Source of the DNA: CALODL01 sp942492115 | GTDB lineage: Bacteria; Planctomycetota; Phycisphaerae; UBA1845; CAIVHJ01 | Length of the DNA stretch: 64,000 nt | Direction of reading: 5' to 3' | Assembly: GCA_942492115.1 (NCBI GenBank) | Contig: CALODL010000033.1 | Span: 186,001 to 250,000 of the forward strand | Shown: positions 63,114-64,000 of the stretch, in pieces | Layout: every line of letters starts with the position of its first letter | How positions within the stretch are numbered: position 1 is the stretch's first letter | Program-made: the position numbers and the translations under genes | Notes under the pieces: model-generated | Seen by the model: the letters and a program-made list of their open reading frames with translations, nothing else | What the model was told of the DNA's origin: nothing | Databases searched by the model: none

Positions 63114-63536
63114 ATGTTTCGCGAACAATACATTCTGGCCCAGGCCACTCCCGAAACCACAGATGGTGCCGAGGCGACCTCCACTGACGGCGCGGCCGGC
63201 ACGACGGCGCCGGGTGGCACGCCTCCAGGTGGGACACCGGCAGGCAAACCGGCGCCCAATCCGCTGGGCAACCCGCTCTTCGGCTTCCTCATCGTCCTGG
63301 TCGTGTTTTATCTCGTGCTGTTCATGGGCCGCGGGAAGAAGCAGAAAAAGTATGACGAGATGCTCAAGAATCTGCGCAAGAACGATCGTGTGGTGACCAT
63401 CGGTGGTATCGTCGGGACTGTGGTGTCGGCCAAGGAAGACGAGGTCGTCCTCAAGGTCGACGAGAGCAACAACACCAAGATGACTTTCGTGCGTCGCGCT
63501 ATTCAAAACGTCGTCTCCGAAGACCATCCCGAGTGA
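63114..63536 (+). CDS. yajC: Preprotein translocase subunit YajC
   Basis: 140 residues. One membrane helix (55-72, LFGFLIVLVVFYLVLFMG) followed by the basic GRGKKQKKYDEMLKNLRKNDRVVTIGGIVGTVV, the YajC signature. YajC is about 110 residues in E. coli; here a 50-residue Thr/Gly/Pro/Ala-rich segment precedes the helix, ending in PAGKPAPNPLGNP. In most bacteria it is followed by secD and secF; here the genes are 17 kb apart. It helps the Sec holocomplex. 29 bases after tgt. Confidence 0.93.
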   Translation: MFREQYILAQATPETTDGAEATSTDGAAGTTAPGGTPPGGTPAGKPAPNPLGNPLFGFLIVLVVFYLVLFMGRGKKQKKYDEMLKNLRKNDRVVTIGGIVGTVVSAKEDEVVLKVDESNNTKMTFVRRAIQNVVSEDHPE

Positions 63537-63586
63537 TTTGTCATTCTTGATTACCTTACTGACACCTGCGCGCAATCGGGGACCCG

Positions 63587-64000
63587 ATGTTGAGCACCCT
63601 CGACCTCCAACACACGTGTGGCCTGGTCATGGGCTGGGCCCAGGAAGCAGGCGCCATGGCCCTCGAGGCTTTCGGCCGAGACTTTCGGCCACGACGTAAG
63701 CCCGATGCATCCCCGGTCACCGACGTCGATGAGGCCATCGAAGCGTGGTTGATCGAACGGATCATTGCCCACTTTCCCGACCATGGGATCGTGGGCGAGG
63801 AGTCGCCGCGGCGCGTTGGATCCGGGCGGTGGACGTGGGTCATCGACCCACTCGACGGCACGCGGAACTTTGCCCAGGGCGTGCCCTTGTTCTGCGTCGC
63901 GATCGCGCTGATGGATGGTGGCGTCCCGGTCATTGGGATCATCCATAATCCGGTCAGTGGAACGACTTACCACGGCTGTACGGGCGGCGGTGCATTCAGT
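63587..64000 (+). CDS. Inositol monophosphatase-family protein (truncated at window end)
   Basis: 138 residues are visible from ATG 63587, the stop being beyond the window. Metal-dependent phosphatase of the IMPase family: KPDASPVTDVDEAIEAW start of the fold, GEESP (E71), the metal motif A WVIDPLDGTRNF (D87, D90), then GIIHNPVSGTTY. The substrate could be inositol phosphate, histidinol phosphate or PAP (CysQ); the part seen does not decide. The family is cytoplasmic. Confidence 0.88.
   Translation, partial: MLSTLDLQHTCGLVMGWAQEAGAMALEAFGRDFRPRRKPDASPVTDVDEAIEAWLIERIIAHFPDHGIVGEESPRRVGSGRWTWVIDPLDGTRNFAQGVPLFCVAIALMDGGVPVIGIIHNPVSGTTYHGCTGGGAFS

Noticed and set aside
1..64000. CRISPR array, insertion sequence, prophage or rRNA
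   Set aside because: No regularly spaced repeats, transposase or integrase genes, phage genes, or rRNA sequences were seen.

Overview
The window looks like a piece of the chromosome of a Planctomycetota bacterium, most likely from the Phycisphaerae or a related lineage. The evidence is the family of large secreted Cys-rich proteins ending in a dockerin-like module, a single-chain SecD-SecF fusion, many TPR, HEAT and FG-GAP proteins, and a set of LPS/lipid A genes (lpxK, a waaF-like heptosyltransferase, a WaaP-like kinase, gmhB) showing a diderm envelope. It is GC-rich and densely coded, uses the standard code, and shows no insertion sequence, prophage, CRISPR array or rRNA. The taxonomic call is inference; no marker-gene search was possible.

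Layout. 1-1.2 kb: tail of a small unknown gene, tRNA-Tyr and an orphan STAS protein. 1.3-3.3 kb: transketolase (minus). 3.4-14.1 kb: four large secreted proteins in a row, forming two pairs of paralogs that share one C-terminal module. 14.3-17.3 kb: ROK sugar kinase and a TMTC-like GT-C/TPR membrane protein. 17.4-20.9 kb (minus): three lipoproteins, a phosphodiesterase and glyA. 21.7-24.3 kb: clpC with promoter and terminator. 24.6-25.4 kb: polyprenyl-phosphate mannosyltransferase-like protein (minus). 25.6-29.1 kb: mlaE-mlaF-mlaD plus a SPOR lipoprotein, then two TPR proteins. 32.3-34.1 kb: GT4 glycosyltransferase and plsY. 34.1-40.4 kb (minus): an envelope operon, Memo-like protein - lpxK - unknown conserved protein - gmhB/TM fusion - waaF-like - WaaP-like kinase. 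40.5-47.2 kb: murJ, a small secreted protein, secDF and a coupled pair of small membrane proteins. 47.6-51.1 kb: CRTAC-type FG-GAP protein and a GT2. 51.2-56.3 kb (minus): ispF-cysS-ruvC-ruvA-ruvB-unknown operon. 56.3-64 kb: arsC-like reductase, a secreted protein / HEAT-repeat / membrane-protein trio, tgt, yajC and the start of an inositol monophosphatase.

How the genes fit together. Most of the window serves the cell envelope: lipid A phosphorylation (LpxK), heptose supply and transfer (GmhB, WaaF-like), core phosphorylation (WaaP-like), phospholipid synthesis (PlsY), lipid transport (Mla), lipid II flipping (MurJ) and secretion (SecDF, YajC). The most novel part is the four-gene secreted family at 3.4-14.1 kb, directly upstream of a TMTC-like glycosyltransferase and about 10 kb from a Dol-P-Man-synthase-like gene, which suggests (inference) a surface protein system that may be O-glycosylated.

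Reading-frame breaks. Two genes (the fourth secreted protein near 11,898 and murJ near 41,775) each need a one-base shift to give a normal protein, and the first secreted protein has no clear signal peptide in frame. These may be assembly errors or real lesions.
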